A stretch of DNA of 64,000 bases from Streptacidiphilus jeojiense (GCF_000719095.1 NZ_JOEH01000020.1:85483-149482); one strand, 5' to 3'. Positions 24,055 through 32,796 are shown, counted from the stretch's first letter. Notes: generated by a model from the letters alone, not told the origin. Numbers and translations: made by a program.

Positions 24055-24861
24055 ATGCGCGCAAGCGTGTTGAACAGACACTCGAAGACCCTGGTGACCC
24101 TCGCGGTCGGTGTGGTGGGCGGAGCGGTCGTCGCCGGCGGCGGGTTCGCCATCGCCGACACCTCGGCGCCGAGGACCGACAAGCAGATCACCAACATGAC
24201 CACCGAGGTCGCGAACATCGAGGCGTACTACGGCGACACCGTGGACGCCAACGGCGAGCACTGGGCCTCCCCGTCCAGCAACTACGCGATCCAGGTCGGC
24301 GGCATCGAGGCCAAGGCCGAGAAGTACCTCGCCGACAAGATCAAGCACGACCGCTCCGGGAAGAAGGCCATCGTCCTGGACGTCGACGACACCTCACTGT
24401 CGACGTACAACTACGAGATCGAGACGACCTTCGTCTACAACGCCACCAGCAACGCCAACTACATCGCCACCAAGACCATGCCGGCCGTCTTCGGCATGAA
24501 CACCCTGGCGACCTGGGCGGAGAAGCAGGGCTACAAGGTCTTCTACATCACCGGCCGCCCGGAGACGCAGCGGGACGCCTCCGCCGCCAACCTCGCCGCC
24601 GTCGGCTTCCCGGCCGCGACCACGTCGAACTTCTTCCTCAAGAACAAGGTCACGACGCCGTCGTACATCTCCGGCTGCTCCACCGCGACCGGCGGGACCC
24701 CGGCCTGCACCACGATCCAGTACAAGTCGCAGACCCGGGCCTACATCGAGAGCCTGGGCTACGACATCGTGGCCAACTTCGGGGACCAGTACAGCGACCT
24801 CTCCGGTGGCTACTCGGACCAGACCTACAAGATCCCCAACCCGATGTACTACCTGCCCTGA
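24055..24861 (+). CDS. Secreted HAD-type acid phosphatase (class B / subfamily IIIB)
   Basis: A 268-residue exported enzyme. A signal peptide of about 34 residues (basic start, Val/Gly core, AIADTS end) is followed by a HAD domain with nucleophile D109 and acid D111 in IVLDVDDTSLS, motif II FYITGRPETQ, and motif IV VANFGDQYSDL. The DxDDTxLS form is typical of plant-type and class B acid phosphatases. It would cleave phosphomonoesters outside the cell and complements the divergent histidine phosphatase. Start 24055 follows GAAGGAG; the frame extends 18 codons up, through the promoter. Confidence 0.87.
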   Translation: MRASVLNRHSKTLVTLAVGVVGGAVVAGGGFAIADTSAPRTDKQITNMTTEVANIEAYYGDTVDANGEHWASPSSNYAIQVGGIEAKAEKYLADKIKHDRSGKKAIVLDVDDTSLSTYNYEIETTFVYNATSNANYIATKTMPAVFGMNTLATWAEKQGYKVFYITGRPETQRDASAANLAAVGFPAATTSNFFLKNKVTTPSYISGCSTATGGTPACTTIQYKSQTRAYIESLGYDIVANFGDQYSDLSGGYSDQTYKIPNPMYYLP

Positions 24862-24880
24862 TGCTCTGAGCACGGACGAA

Positions 24881-24916
24881 GGCGCCGCCCCGGTCCTGGT
24901 GGACCCGGGCGGCGCC
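24881..24916. terminator. Bidirectional hairpin terminator
   Basis: GGCGCCGCCCCGGTCC (24881-24896) pairs with 24901-24916 around a TGGT loop, 15 of 16 positions matching. Outer CGGAC/GTCCG add to the stem. It lies between the convergent acid phosphatase and MFS genes. Confidence 0.7.
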
Positions 24917-24939
24917 GTCCGTTGCAGGCGGGGCGCCGG

Positions 24940-26424
24940 TCAGTGCCCGGCCGGCTCCGGCCGGGCCATCCTGGGCAGTCCGAAGCCGAGCGCCGCCGAG
25001 ACCACCAGACCGGCCGCGGTCAGGCCGAGGGTCCAGCCGGTGGCGTGGACGAAGCCGCTGCTCGCGGCCCAGCTGAAGAAGCCGGTGCCCAGCGCCGCGA
25101 CACCGATCGAACCGCCCAGCTGCTGAACGGCGTTGAGGACGCCGGCGGCCGAACCCGCCTGCTGGTCGGTGACCCCGGCCAGGGCGATGTCAAAGAACGG
25201 CGCCATCAGCAGCCCCATGCCCAGACCGGTGACCGCGAGCCCGGCGATCAGGTCCCAACTGCTGATCTGCAGGCCCCAGTGGGCGTACGAGGCCCACAGG
25301 CCGAGCACGCCGACCGTCATCACGGCCATGCCGGCGTGCAGCACCCGGCGTCCGTACCTGGGCCCGAGCACCGCCCCGGACAGTCCGGCCCCGACGGCGA
25401 TGCCGAGCGAGAGCGGGATCATCGTGGCTCCGGCGTGCATCGCGGTCCAGCCCTGGCCGAGCTGCATCGCCAGGGTCAGCGTGAGCATCAGTCCGGACAT
25501 GGCGGCGAAGAAGAAGATGCCCACGCCGAGCGCCGAGGTGAAGGCGCGGTTGCGGAACAGGCCGGGCTCGACCAGCGGTGAGCCGCCGCCGGCCCGGACC
25601 CGGCGCTGGTAGAGGGCGAAGACCGCGAGCAGCGGCACCGAGGCGGCCATGGAGAGGTAGGTCCAGACCGGCCAGCCCAGGTCGCGGCCCTGCACCAGCG
25701 GGTAGACCAGCAGCAGGAAGGCCGCGCTGAGCAGGAGCACGCCGGGCAGGTCCAGCCGGGTCGCGCCGGGGGTGCGGGTGTTCCTCGGGAACATCCGGGA
25801 GCCCAGGACCAGGGCGGCGATCCCCAGCGGGATGTTGATCAGGAAGATCATTCGCCAGCCGGTGCCCAGCAGGTCGGCGGTGACCAGGAAGCCGCCGAGG
25901 ATCGGGCCGATCACCGAGGACAGCCCCATCACCGGGCCGAAGGCGGCGAAGGCGCCGCCGACCTCCTTGGGCGGGAACACCTCGCGCATGATGCCGAGCC
26001 CCTGAGGGATCATCATCGCCGCGAAGGCGCCCTGCGCGGCCCGTGAGCCGATCAGCATCCCGGAGCCGGAGGCCACCGCGCACAGCGCGGAGAAGAAGGT
26101 GAAGCCGGCGGTCCCGATCAGGAACATCCGCTTGCGGCCGACCAGGTCGCCGAGCCTGGCGCCGGTGATCAGCAGCACCGCGAAGGTGAGGGTGTAGGCG
26201 GCGCTGATCCACTGGATCTGGGAGGTGCCGCCGCCGAAGTCCCGCTGGATGGCGGGGGAGGCGATGCTGACGATGGTGGTGTCGAGCAGGTCCATCACCT
26301 CGGCCACCAGGACGGTGCCGAGGATCCACCAGCGCCAGCGGTAGCCGGGTGGCAGCGGACCGGGTTCGGGTTCGGGTTCGGCCGGTGCGGTGGTGCCGGT
26401 GCTGGTGGACGAGTCGGCGGTCAT
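24940..26424 (-). CDS. MFS efflux transporter, DHA2 (EmrB/QacA) family
   Basis: A 494-residue, 14-helix major facilitator. The acidic, Pro-rich N-terminus is cytoplasmic. Helix 1 carries MDLLDTTIVSIASPAI, matching the DHA2 motif D1, and the loop between helices 2 and 3 reads GARLGDLVGRKRMFL (motif A). Motif C appears as GPVMGLSSVIGPILGG in helix 5. The family exports cationic or hydrophobic drugs by proton antiport. AGGGGGA precedes ATG 26424. It is divergent from a TetR gene with four shared operator copies between, so the TetR protein very probably represses it until a drug binds. Confidence 0.88.
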   Translation of the reverse strand: MTADSSTSTGTTAPAEPEPEPGPLPPGYRWRWWILGTVLVAEVMDLLDTTIVSIASPAIQRDFGGGTSQIQWISAAYTLTFAVLLITGARLGDLVGRKRMFLIGTAGFTFFSALCAVASGSGMLIGSRAAQGAFAAMMIPQGLGIMREVFPPKEVGGAFAAFGPVMGLSSVIGPILGGFLVTADLLGTGWRMIFLINIPLGIAALVLGSRMFPRNTRTPGATRLDLPGVLLLSAAFLLLVYPLVQGRDLGWPVWTYLSMAASVPLLAVFALYQRRVRAGGGSPLVEPGLFRNRAFTSALGVGIFFFAAMSGLMLTLTLAMQLGQGWTAMHAGATMIPLSLGIAVGAGLSGAVLGPRYGRRVLHAGMAVMTVGVLGLWASYAHWGLQISSWDLIAGLAVTGLGMGLLMAPFFDIALAGVTDQQAGSAAGVLNAVQQLGGSIGVAALGTGFFSWAASSGFVHATGWTLGLTAAGLVVSAALGFGLPRMARPEPAGH

Positions 26425-26450
26425 GGGTCCCCCTGGACGAGACGATGGCG

Positions 26451-26518
26451 CGAACACCGTTCGATCTGACGAACAGTGTTCCTTTGACGAACACCGTTCT
26501 ACTAGCGAACAGCGTTCG
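26451..26518. promoter_or_regulatory. Array of four TetR operator palindromes
   Basis: Four copies of CGAAC-n3-GTTC start at 26451, 26470, 26488 and 26506 (CGAACACCGTTCG, CGAACAGTGTTC, CGAACACCGTTC, CGAACAGCGTTCG). The spacing is 19, 18 and 18 bases. The array lies between the divergent MFS and TetR genes and should overlap both promoters. Confidence 0.75.
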
Positions 26519-26575
26519 TGTCAACTAAGCTCAGGGCGAGAGACAACCGATCAGCGTGCAGGTGAGGAGTTCCGG

Positions 26576-27322
26576 ATGACCGCAGGTGCGAGGCACGGCC
26601 GGCCGGGCGTCTGGGAGGACGTGGACCAGCGCGCCACCAGGCGCCGCTCGCTCAGCCGTGAGGCGATCGTCGAGGTCGCCCTCGGCATCGTCGACGCCGA
26701 GGGCCTGGACGCGCTGAGCATGCGGCGCATCGCCCAGGAGCTGAACACCGGGCCGGCCTCGCTCTACGCGCACGTCGGCGGCAAGGAGCAGCTGGTGGAG
26801 CTGCTGCTGGACCGGGTCGCCGCGGACCTGGTGCACCCGGAGCCCGACCCGGCGCAGTGGCAGCAGCAGGTCAAGGACTTCCTGCGGCAGTCCAAGAACA
26901 ACATGCTCGCGCACAGCGACCTGTCCAAGGCCAACCTGGTCGCCAACATCCCCACGCTGCCGCACCAGCTCGACGCGGCCGAGACGCTGGTCGCCCTGCT
27001 GCGAGCCGGCGGCCTGCCCGACCAGGTGGTCGCCTACGGGGTCGACCTGCTGGCGCTGTACGTGGTGTCCTCCGCCTTCGAGCAGAGCCAGCGCGCCGCG
27101 TCGGAGACCCGCCCCTCCCACGAGGAGGAGTACATGGACAGCATCCGGACCTACTTCGCCTCACTGCCCCGGGATCGCTATCCGGAGCTGCTCTCGATGA
27201 TCCCCGAGCTGACCCGGAGCGTGGGCGACGAGCGGTTCGACTTCGGCCTGGACGTCATCCTCTCCGGAATGGCCGCTCAGGCCGAGCGTCAGGCCGAGCG
27301 CCGCTCCAGCGAGGCCAGGTAG
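26576..27322 (+). CDS. TetR family regulator of the MFS pump
   Basis: A 248-residue regulator of the TetR/TetR_C type. The helix-turn-helix is near 30-70: REAIVEVALGIVDAEGLDALSMRRIAQELNTGPASLYAHVGGKEQL. The C-terminal helical domain is large, as in TetR proteins that bind drugs. GAGGAG sits 10 bases before ATG 26576. The operator array and divergent efflux gene make a drug-responsive repressor the best reading. The last 34 bases overlap the convergent ctaG-like gene. Confidence 0.86.
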   Translation: MTAGARHGRPGVWEDVDQRATRRRSLSREAIVEVALGIVDAEGLDALSMRRIAQELNTGPASLYAHVGGKEQLVELLLDRVAADLVHPEPDPAQWQQQVKDFLRQSKNNMLAHSDLSKANLVANIPTLPHQLDAAETLVALLRAGGLPDQVVAYGVDLLALYVVSSAFEQSQRAASETRPSHEEEYMDSIRTYFASLPRDRYPELLSMIPELTRSVGDERFDFGLDVILSGMAAQAERQAERRSSEAR

Positions 27323-28248
27323 GCGTTGTAGGCGTTCAGCTCGGCGTCGCCGTCGCGGTCCGCGGTGCGGTCCTTGCGGCGCGAGACCCGCTCCTCCGAC
27401 TTGGCCCACTGGAAGGTCAGCGCGATCAGCACGATGAAGGTCGGGATCTCGCTGAACGCCCAGGCGAGCCCGCCGGCCAGGTGCTGGTCGGTGAGCGGGT
27501 CCACGTGCAGCGAGGCCATCGGGTGCGCGTACGAGGTCACCATCAGCCCGGAGGCCATCATCACGGCCACGCCGAAGAAGGCGTGGAACGGCATGCCGAT
27601 GAAGAGCTCCAGCATCCGCATCAGGTGCCCGGGGCGGTGCGGCCCCGGGTCGACGCCCATGATCGGCCAGAAGAACAGCAGTCCCACGCCCAGGAAGTGG
27701 ACCATCATCAGGGTGTGCCCGGCCTGGGAGCGCATCAGGAAGTCGAACAGCGGGGTGAAGTAGAGCCCGTAGAGGCTGGCGATGAACAGCGGGATGGTGA
27801 AGGCCGGGTGCGAGACCACCTTCACGTAGCGCGAGTGCAGCAGCGACACCAGCAGGTCGCGCGGCGAGAACGGCCCCTTGGCCGCGGGCAGCGCCCGCAG
27901 CGCCAGCGTGATCGGCGCGCCCAGCAGCAGGATGATCGGCGACAGCATGGAGAGCACCATGTGCTGCAGCATGTGCGCGCTCAGCAGCTGCATCCCGTAG
28001 GCGTCCAGCCGGGTGCAGGTGACCACGGCGACGGTGAGCGTGCCCAGCACCCAGGCGACGGTGCGGCCCAGCGGCCAGCTGTCGCCGCGGCGGCGCAACC
28101 GCACCACCCCGGCCAGGTACAGACCCAGCATCAGCGCGCAGCCGACCACGAAGGGCCAGTCCGCGGACGGGTCGAGGGCCAGTGCCCGGCCGAGGGTCAG
28201 CGGCGGGAGGTCGTGCCCCATGCCCGGCATTCCCGGCATGTCGCCCAT
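27289..28248 (-). CDS. CtaG-type cytochrome c oxidase assembly membrane protein
   Basis: A 319-residue membrane protein with about seven helices, matching the Caa3-type CtaG family: LLSAHMLQHMVLSMLSPIILLLGAP, VVSHPAFTIPLF, and HFLGVGLLFFWPIMGVDP. The His-x3-His and Met-rich sites in these helices are thought to handle copper for oxidase assembly. The N-terminus MGDMPGMPGMGHDLPP is Met/His-rich and may bind copper. AGGACAGC precedes ATG 28248. Its 3' end overlaps the convergent TetR gene by 34 bases. No oxidase subunit gene is adjacent. Confidence 0.83.
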   Translation of the reverse strand: MGDMPGMPGMGHDLPPLTLGRALALDPSADWPFVVGCALMLGLYLAGVVRLRRRGDSWPLGRTVAWVLGTLTVAVVTCTRLDAYGMQLLSAHMLQHMVLSMLSPIILLLGAPITLALRALPAAKGPFSPRDLLVSLLHSRYVKVVSHPAFTIPLFIASLYGLYFTPLFDFLMRSQAGHTLMMVHFLGVGLLFFWPIMGVDPGPHRPGHLMRMLELFIGMPFHAFFGVAVMMASGLMVTSYAHPMASLHVDPLTDQHLAGGLAWAFSEIPTFIVLIALTFQWAKSEERVSRRKDRTADRDGDAELNAYNAYLASLERRSA

Positions 28249-28353
28249 CTGCTGTCCTGCTTTCCTGGTCGTGGCGCACAACCGCAAGCCGCTGTGCTAC
28301 CCGACCAGGGTAGGACTGTCCCTTTTGTCCTTCGGACCCGCCCCCCGTGCTGA

Positions 28354-29355
28354 CTACCCCTCAGCGCGCGGGATCAGGGTGTTCTCGCTGGTGCGCCCGG
28401 CCAGGAAGTCCTCGACGTTGGCCAGCGTGGTGTCGATGATCTGGGAGACCGCCGTCCGGGTGAAGTAGGCCTGGTGCGAGGTGACCAGGACCTGGGGGAA
28501 GGTCATCAGCCGGGCCAGGGTGTCGTCGGTGACCACCTCCAGCGAGCGGTCGAAGAAGAACAGCCCGGTCTCCTCCTCGTACACGTCCAGCCCCACCCCG
28601 CCGAGGTGGCCCGAGCGCAGCGACTCGACCAAGGCGGCGGTGTCGACCAGCCCGCCGCGGCTGGAGTTGATCAGCAGTGCGTCGGGCTTCATCCGGGCCA
28701 GCGCGCTGTCGTCGATCAGGTGGTGGGTGTCCGGCAGCAGCGGGACGTGCAGGCTGATCAGGTCGGAGCGGGCCAGCAGCTGCTCCATCGGGACGTAGTC
28801 CATGCCCAGCTCGACGCAGGCCGGGTTCTCGGCGATGTCCCAGCCCAGCAGGGTGGTGCCGAAGCCGTGGGCGATCCGGCTGAAGCACTCGCCGATCTTG
28901 CCGGTGCCGATCACGCCGACGGTCATCCCGTGGATGTCCCGGCCCATCAGGCCGTCCAGCCGGAAGTCGAACTCCCGGGTCCGCAGCGCCGCCCGGGTGA
29001 TCCGCCGGTTCACCGCCATGGCCAGGGTCCAGGCGAACTCGGCGACCGAGTAGGGGGAGTAGTAGGAGACCCTGGCGACGGTCAGGCCCAGGTCGGCGGC
29101 GACGGCCAGGTCGATGTTGTTGAAGCCGGTGGACCGCTGGGCGATCATCCTGGTCCCGCCGGCGGCCAGGATCCGCAGTGCTGAGGCGTCCAGGCTGGCG
29201 TTGACGCTGGTGCTGATCACCTCGTGGCCGGCCGCCAGCGGGGCGGTGTCGGCGTTGAGGAAGACCTCCAGGCAGTGCACCGGGTGGCGGCCCGCGAAGG
29301 CCTTCTCGATCAGCGGCTTCTCGTCGGCCTGCACGCCGTAGGCAAGGATCTCCAT
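28354..29355 (-). CDS. D-2-hydroxyacid dehydrogenase (D-lactate dehydrogenase type)
   Basis: A 333-residue NAD-dependent dehydrogenase. The Rossmann motif is VGVIGTGKIGECFSRIA, the substrate Arg lies in LLINSSRGGLVD, the catalytic Glu in GVGLDVYEEE, and the His in VTSHQAYFT. The spacing and the SHQAYFT ending match LdhA-like D-lactate dehydrogenases rather than phosphoglycerate dehydrogenase. It would interconvert pyruvate and D-lactate. It starts 71 bases after the pfkA stop on the same strand, with a strong terminator hairpin in between, so it may receive read-through from glycolysis. Confidence 0.85.
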   Translation of the reverse strand: MEILAYGVQADEKPLIEKAFAGRHPVHCLEVFLNADTAPLAAGHEVISTSVNASLDASALRILAAGGTRMIAQRSTGFNNIDLAVAADLGLTVARVSYYSPYSVAEFAWTLAMAVNRRITRAALRTREFDFRLDGLMGRDIHGMTVGVIGTGKIGECFSRIAHGFGTTLLGWDIAENPACVELGMDYVPMEQLLARSDLISLHVPLLPDTHHLIDDSALARMKPDALLINSSRGGLVDTAALVESLRSGHLGGVGLDVYEEETGLFFFDRSLEVVTDDTLARLMTFPQVLVTSHQAYFTRTAVSQIIDTTLANVEDFLAGRTSENTLIPRAEG

Positions 29356-29371
29356 GGGGCCACGCTAAGCG

Positions 29372-29407
29372 GAGGGCCCCCGTCCGGCATTCCGGACGGG
29401 GGCCCTC
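29372..29407 (-). terminator. Hairpin terminator after pfkA
   Basis: GAGGGCCCCCGTCCGG (29372-29387) pairs perfectly over 16 bases with 29392-29407 around a CATT loop. It starts 19 bases after the pfkA stop codon and ends 17 bases before the downstream dehydrogenase start codon. No U tract follows, as is usual in this group. Confidence 0.8.
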
Positions 29408-29426
29408 GAGGCGGTGCGGCGGTGCG

Positions 29427-30452
29427 TCAGATGACGGTCTCGGCCTCGGCGTAGCGCTCCGCCGGGACGGTCTTCAGGTCGGCGACCGCCTCCGCCAGCG
29501 GCACCAGGTTGATCTGGGTCCCCTGCAGCGCGGTGATGTGCCCGAAGGCGCCCTTGTGCACGGCCTCGACGGCGTGCCAGCCGAAGCGGGTGGCCAGCAC
29601 CCGGTCGTAGGCGGTGGGGGTGCCGCCGCGCTGGACGTGGCCGAGGATCACCGGCTTGGCCTCCTTGCCCAGCCGGTGCTCCAGCTCCATGGACAGCTGG
29701 GTGGCGACACCGGTGAAGCGCTCGTGGCCGTAGATGTCCACGCTGCCCTCCTCCCAGTGCATGGTGCCCGGCTCCGGCTTGGCGCCCTCGGCGCAGACCA
29801 CGATGGCGAACTTCTTGCCGCGCTCGAAGCGCTCGCGCACCACCGCGGTGACCCGGTCGATGTTGAAGGGGCGCTCGGGCACGATGATGGCGTGCGCGCC
29901 CGCCGCCATGCCCGCGTGCAGCGCGATCCAGCCGGTGTGGCGGCCCATCAGCTCCACCACCATGACCCGCTGGTGCGACTCGGCGGTGGTCTTCAGCCGG
30001 TCCAGCGCCTCGGTGGCCACCGAGACCGCGGTGTCGAAGCCGAAGGTGACATCGGTGCAGGCGATGTCGTTGTCGATGGTCTTGGGCACGCCCACGATCG
30101 GCAGTCCGCCGTCGGACAGCAGCCGGGCCGCCTTGAGGGTGCCCTCACCGCCGATCGGGATGATGCCGTCGAGGCCGATCTCCTCGCAGTAGGCCTTCGC
30201 CCGGGCGACGCCGTCGCGCAGATGGCTGGGCTGCACCCGGGTCGAGCCGAGGATGGTCCCGCCCTGGGCCAGGATGCCGCTGACGGAGTCCAGGGTCAGC
30301 TCGCGGTGCTGGCCCTCCAGCAGGCCCTTCCAGCCGTCCTCGAAGCCGATGATCTCGTCGCCGTGGTCGACCACGCCGCGGTGGACCACGGAGCGGATCA
30401 CGGCGTTCAGACCGGGGCAGTCTCCGCCGCTGGTCAGCACACCAATACGCAT
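29427..30452 (-). CDS. pfkA: 6-phosphofructokinase
   Basis: A 341-residue phosphofructokinase, transferring phosphate to fructose 6-phosphate in glycolysis. Motifs are MRIGVLTSGGDCPGLNAVIR, PIGGEGTLKAARLL (phosphate donor site), VPKTIDNDIACTD with the catalytic Asp, ELMGRHTGWIAL, and GHVQRGGTPTAYDRVLATRFG. The GGEG and PKTIDND forms are the type found in streptomycete ATP-dependent PfkA proteins, although PKTIDND also occurs in PPi enzymes. The donor therefore needs a test. ATG 30452 is the only good start. A dehydrogenase gene follows after a terminator. Confidence 0.93.
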   Translation of the reverse strand: MRIGVLTSGGDCPGLNAVIRSVVHRGVVDHGDEIIGFEDGWKGLLEGQHRELTLDSVSGILAQGGTILGSTRVQPSHLRDGVARAKAYCEEIGLDGIIPIGGEGTLKAARLLSDGGLPIVGVPKTIDNDIACTDVTFGFDTAVSVATEALDRLKTTAESHQRVMVVELMGRHTGWIALHAGMAAGAHAIIVPERPFNIDRVTAVVRERFERGKKFAIVVCAEGAKPEPGTMHWEEGSVDIYGHERFTGVATQLSMELEHRLGKEAKPVILGHVQRGGTPTAYDRVLATRFGWHAVEAVHKGAFGHITALQGTQINLVPLAEAVADLKTVPAERYAEAETVI

Positions 30453-30511
30453 CGCTTTACAACTCCCGAGCAGAACCGGAACGACCGGACTTCAGCGCCC
30501 GACAACCCGCC

Positions 30512-30542
30512 ACCGTACAGGGGTCGGCCCACGCGGGATCAA
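30512..30542 (-). promoter_or_regulatory. Candidate pfkA promoter
   Basis: On the minus strand, TTGATC (30542-30537) and TACGGT (30517-30512) are 19 bases apart, about 60 bases before the pfkA ATG. The spacing is slightly long. Confidence 0.35.
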
Positions 30543-30788
30543 CGTGAACGTTTCACCTGTATGAAGGTGTGGCAAATCGGACTATTTACCCCATCGAGAT
30601 GATACCGCCCACCAGCCTCCGGCCAGGCTGGAGCGGACGCGGGTCGGCTCCTTCGCCGTCCCGCGCGGGGAGGGTCCTGCTCTGCGCGCCGCACGCCCCT
30701 GACGGGTGCGGCCCTGCACCCTGACGGGCGGCACGCAGCTGCTGCTGCACCGGCGACTGCGGAATCGCCGGACTCTTCGCTTCCCCTG
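30543..30788. other. Intergenic gap between gatD and pfkA
   Basis: The whole 336-base gap starts at 30453 and includes the pfkA promoter region. The rest holds a perfect seven-base hairpin CCAGCCT/AGGCTGG at 30612-30631, which may terminate the murT-gatD transcript, and two copies of CCCTGACGGG. No coding frame with typical codon use is present. Confidence 0.5.
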
Positions 30789-31520
30789 CTACTGGGCCGG
30801 CTGCTGGACGGCCGCGATGCGCTCGGCGCGCAGCGCTTCGTACCAGGTGTTGTCGGCCGGCGGCAGTGCGCTGACGTCCAGCGCCAGCTTGATCAGCAGA
30901 TCCGCCACGCCCGGGTTGCGGGCGAGGATCGGACCGTGCAGATAGGTGCCGAAGACGGTGTCCCGCCAGGCTCCCTCGGTTCCGTCGCCGGTGCCGTTGC
31001 CGCCGCCGACGGTGACCCGGGCCAGCGGGGAGACCCCTTGGCCCAGGTGGGTGACGCCCTGGTGGTTCTCGAAACCGGTCAGGGTGGGCAGACCGAGCCG
31101 GGGGTCGGGCTCGGCCAGGATGTCGCCGACATTGCGGGCGCCCTCGCCGCGGGTGCTCCACACGTCCAGCAGGCCGAGGCCCGGGGTGCGCTGGCCCATG
31201 TCGTCGATGAACTCGTGGCCCATGATCTGGTAGCCGGCGCAGACGCCCAGCACGATCGCGCCGTTCTCCACCGCCCGGCCCAGCCCCGGGTCGGCCCGGA
31301 GCCGCTCGCCGGCCAGCCGCTGCGGACGGTCCTCGCCGCCGCCCAGCAGGTAGATGTCCCCGCTGGTCGGGATCGGCTGGTCGGACCGCACGTCGATCCG
31401 GGCGACCTCCAGGCCGCGCTGGCGGGCCCGCCGCTCCACGACCAGGACGTTGCCGCGGTCGCCGTAGGTGCTCAGCAGGTCCGGGTAGACCCAGACCAGG
31501 CGCAGTGCGCTCTCGCTCAT
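30789..31520 (-). CDS. gatD: Lipid II isoglutaminyl synthase, glutamine amidotransferase subunit
   Basis: A 243-residue class I glutamine amidotransferase. The nucleophile is C94 in VLGVCAGYQIMGHEF, and the catalytic His lies in TVFGTYLHGPILARNP. The family opening LRLVWVYPDLLSTYGDRGN is specific for GatD. It supplies ammonia to MurT, which amidates the D-Glu of lipid II to D-isoglutamine, a step needed for cross-linking. It is the second gene of the murT-gatD operon, 19 bases after murT. Confidence 0.92.
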   Translation of the reverse strand: MSESALRLVWVYPDLLSTYGDRGNVLVVERRARQRGLEVARIDVRSDQPIPTSGDIYLLGGGEDRPQRLAGERLRADPGLGRAVENGAIVLGVCAGYQIMGHEFIDDMGQRTPGLGLLDVWSTRGEGARNVGDILAEPDPRLGLPTLTGFENHQGVTHLGQGVSPLARVTVGGGNGTGDGTEGAWRDTVFGTYLHGPILARNPGVADLLIKLALDVSALPPADNTWYEALRAERIAAVQQPAQ

Positions 31521-31539
31521 GGCAGTCGATTCCTCTTCG

Positions 31540-32796
31540 TCAGCCGCGCACGTCGCGGCGCAGCTGCTGGAACGCGGTGTAGTTGGCGATGGCCTCGATG
31601 CGTCCGGGCGGCGCCGCGGCGACGGCCTGCGCCAGCGTCTCGACCACCTGGAAGTGCACCCCGGCGACCTCCAGCCGGACCGCCAGGTCCAGCTTGCGCT
31701 GGCCCATCACGAACACCGGGTGGCCGACCAGCCGCTCGTAGTCGACGTCCCACAGCCAGGAGGTGTCGGTGCCGTCGGCCGACAGCGCGTTCACCGAGAG
31801 CACCACCGGCGCGGGCGGCTGGTCGATCAGGGTGAAGGTCTCCAGCCAGCCGGCCGGGTTCTTCGCCAGCAGCAGCCGCACCTCGCGGCCGCCGAACTGC
31901 ACCGACTCGTAGCGCCCGGCCACCGCCTGGACCGCCTGCATCCGTTGCAGCGCGATCTGCGGGTGCACCCCGAAGACCGCGGCCACCGCGGCGGAGCTGG
32001 TCGCGTTGGAGAGGTTGGCCCGGCCCGGCAGCTGCAGCTGGATCAGCCAGCCCTGCCCCTGCGGGTCCACCACGTGCTCGCCCTGCAGCGCCCAGTGCGG
32101 CTGCGGGCGGCGGAAGCCGCAGGACGGGCAGAACCAGTCCTCGCCCGGCCGCTGCATCACGCCGCCGCAGCTCGGGCAGGACCAGGCGTCCTCGCGGTAG
32201 GCCTGCCCGGCGGCCACCCAGACCACCTTGCGGCAGGAGGACGCCGCCCAGGTGACCAGCGGGTCGTCGGCGTTGGCGATGATCACGGCCTCGCTGCCCT
32301 GCAGGCCCTCGCGCCACCGCTCGGCGAGCATCCGGGTCTCCGAGGACCGGTCCAGCTGGTCCCGGGACAGGTTGAGCAGTGCGATCGCCTTGGGGGCGGT
32401 GTCCTTGGCGACGCCGACCAGGTACTTCTCGTCGACCTCGATCACACCGAAGCGGGCGTCGCTGCCGTCGGCCAGCGCCGAGGTGATCCCGGCCGGCATG
32501 TTGGCGCCCAGCGCGTTGGACACCACGGGCCCGGCCGCCTTCAGCGCCTCGGCGATCAGCCGGGTCGTGGTGGTCTTGCCGTTGGTGGCGGAGACCAGCA
32601 CCACGTCCAGGTTCTCGGCCAGGCTGCGCAGCAGGTCGGGGTCGAGCCGCAGGGCGACCTTCCCACCGATCACGGAACCGCTGCCGCGTCCGGCCGTACG
32701 CGAGACCGCAGCGGCGACCTTGCCCGCCGTCACGGCGAGCTTGGCGCGCGGGGGCAGCGTGGCCGAGGGCCCGGCCGGCTCGGGGTTCGCTGGCAT
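31540..32796 (-). CDS. murT: Lipid II isoglutaminyl synthase, MurT ligase subunit
   Basis: A 418-residue Mur-ligase-like protein. The P-loop is VLVSATNGKTTTTRLIAEAL, the central domain contains ALLNLSRDQLDRSSE, and a zinc ribbon typical of MurT (CPSCGG then CPSCGFRRPQP) sits near 205-225. The C-terminal DUF1727 domain includes LLLAKNPAGWLETF. With GatD it amidates lipid II. GGAGGAGAG precedes ATG 32796. It is divergent from peptide deformylase with only 91 bases between, and the two -10 elements are the same sequence. Confidence 0.92.
   Translation of the reverse strand: MPANPEPAGPSATLPPRAKLAVTAGKVAAAVSRTAGRGSGSVIGGKVALRLDPDLLRSLAENLDVVLVSATNGKTTTTRLIAEALKAAGPVVSNALGANMPAGITSALADGSDARFGVIEVDEKYLVGVAKDTAPKAIALLNLSRDQLDRSSETRMLAERWREGLQGSEAVIIANADDPLVTWAASSCRKVVWVAAGQAYREDAWSCPSCGGVMQRPGEDWFCPSCGFRRPQPHWALQGEHVVDPQGQGWLIQLQLPGRANLSNATSSAAVAAVFGVHPQIALQRMQAVQAVAGRYESVQFGGREVRLLLAKNPAGWLETFTLIDQPPAPVVLSVNALSADGTDTSWLWDVDYERLVGHPVFVMGQRKLDLAVRLEVAGVHFQVVETLAQAVAAAPPGRIEAIANYTAFQQLRRDVRG

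Noticed and set aside
24016..24348. 110-codon minus-strand frame over the acid phosphatase
   Set aside because: Val/Gly-rich antisense shadow of a gene with clear signal peptide and HAD motifs.
30561..30602. 13-codon frame (MKVWQIGLFTPSR) upstream of pfkA as a leader peptide
   Set aside because: It is on the strand opposite to pfkA and has no ribosome site or terminator-antiterminator structure.
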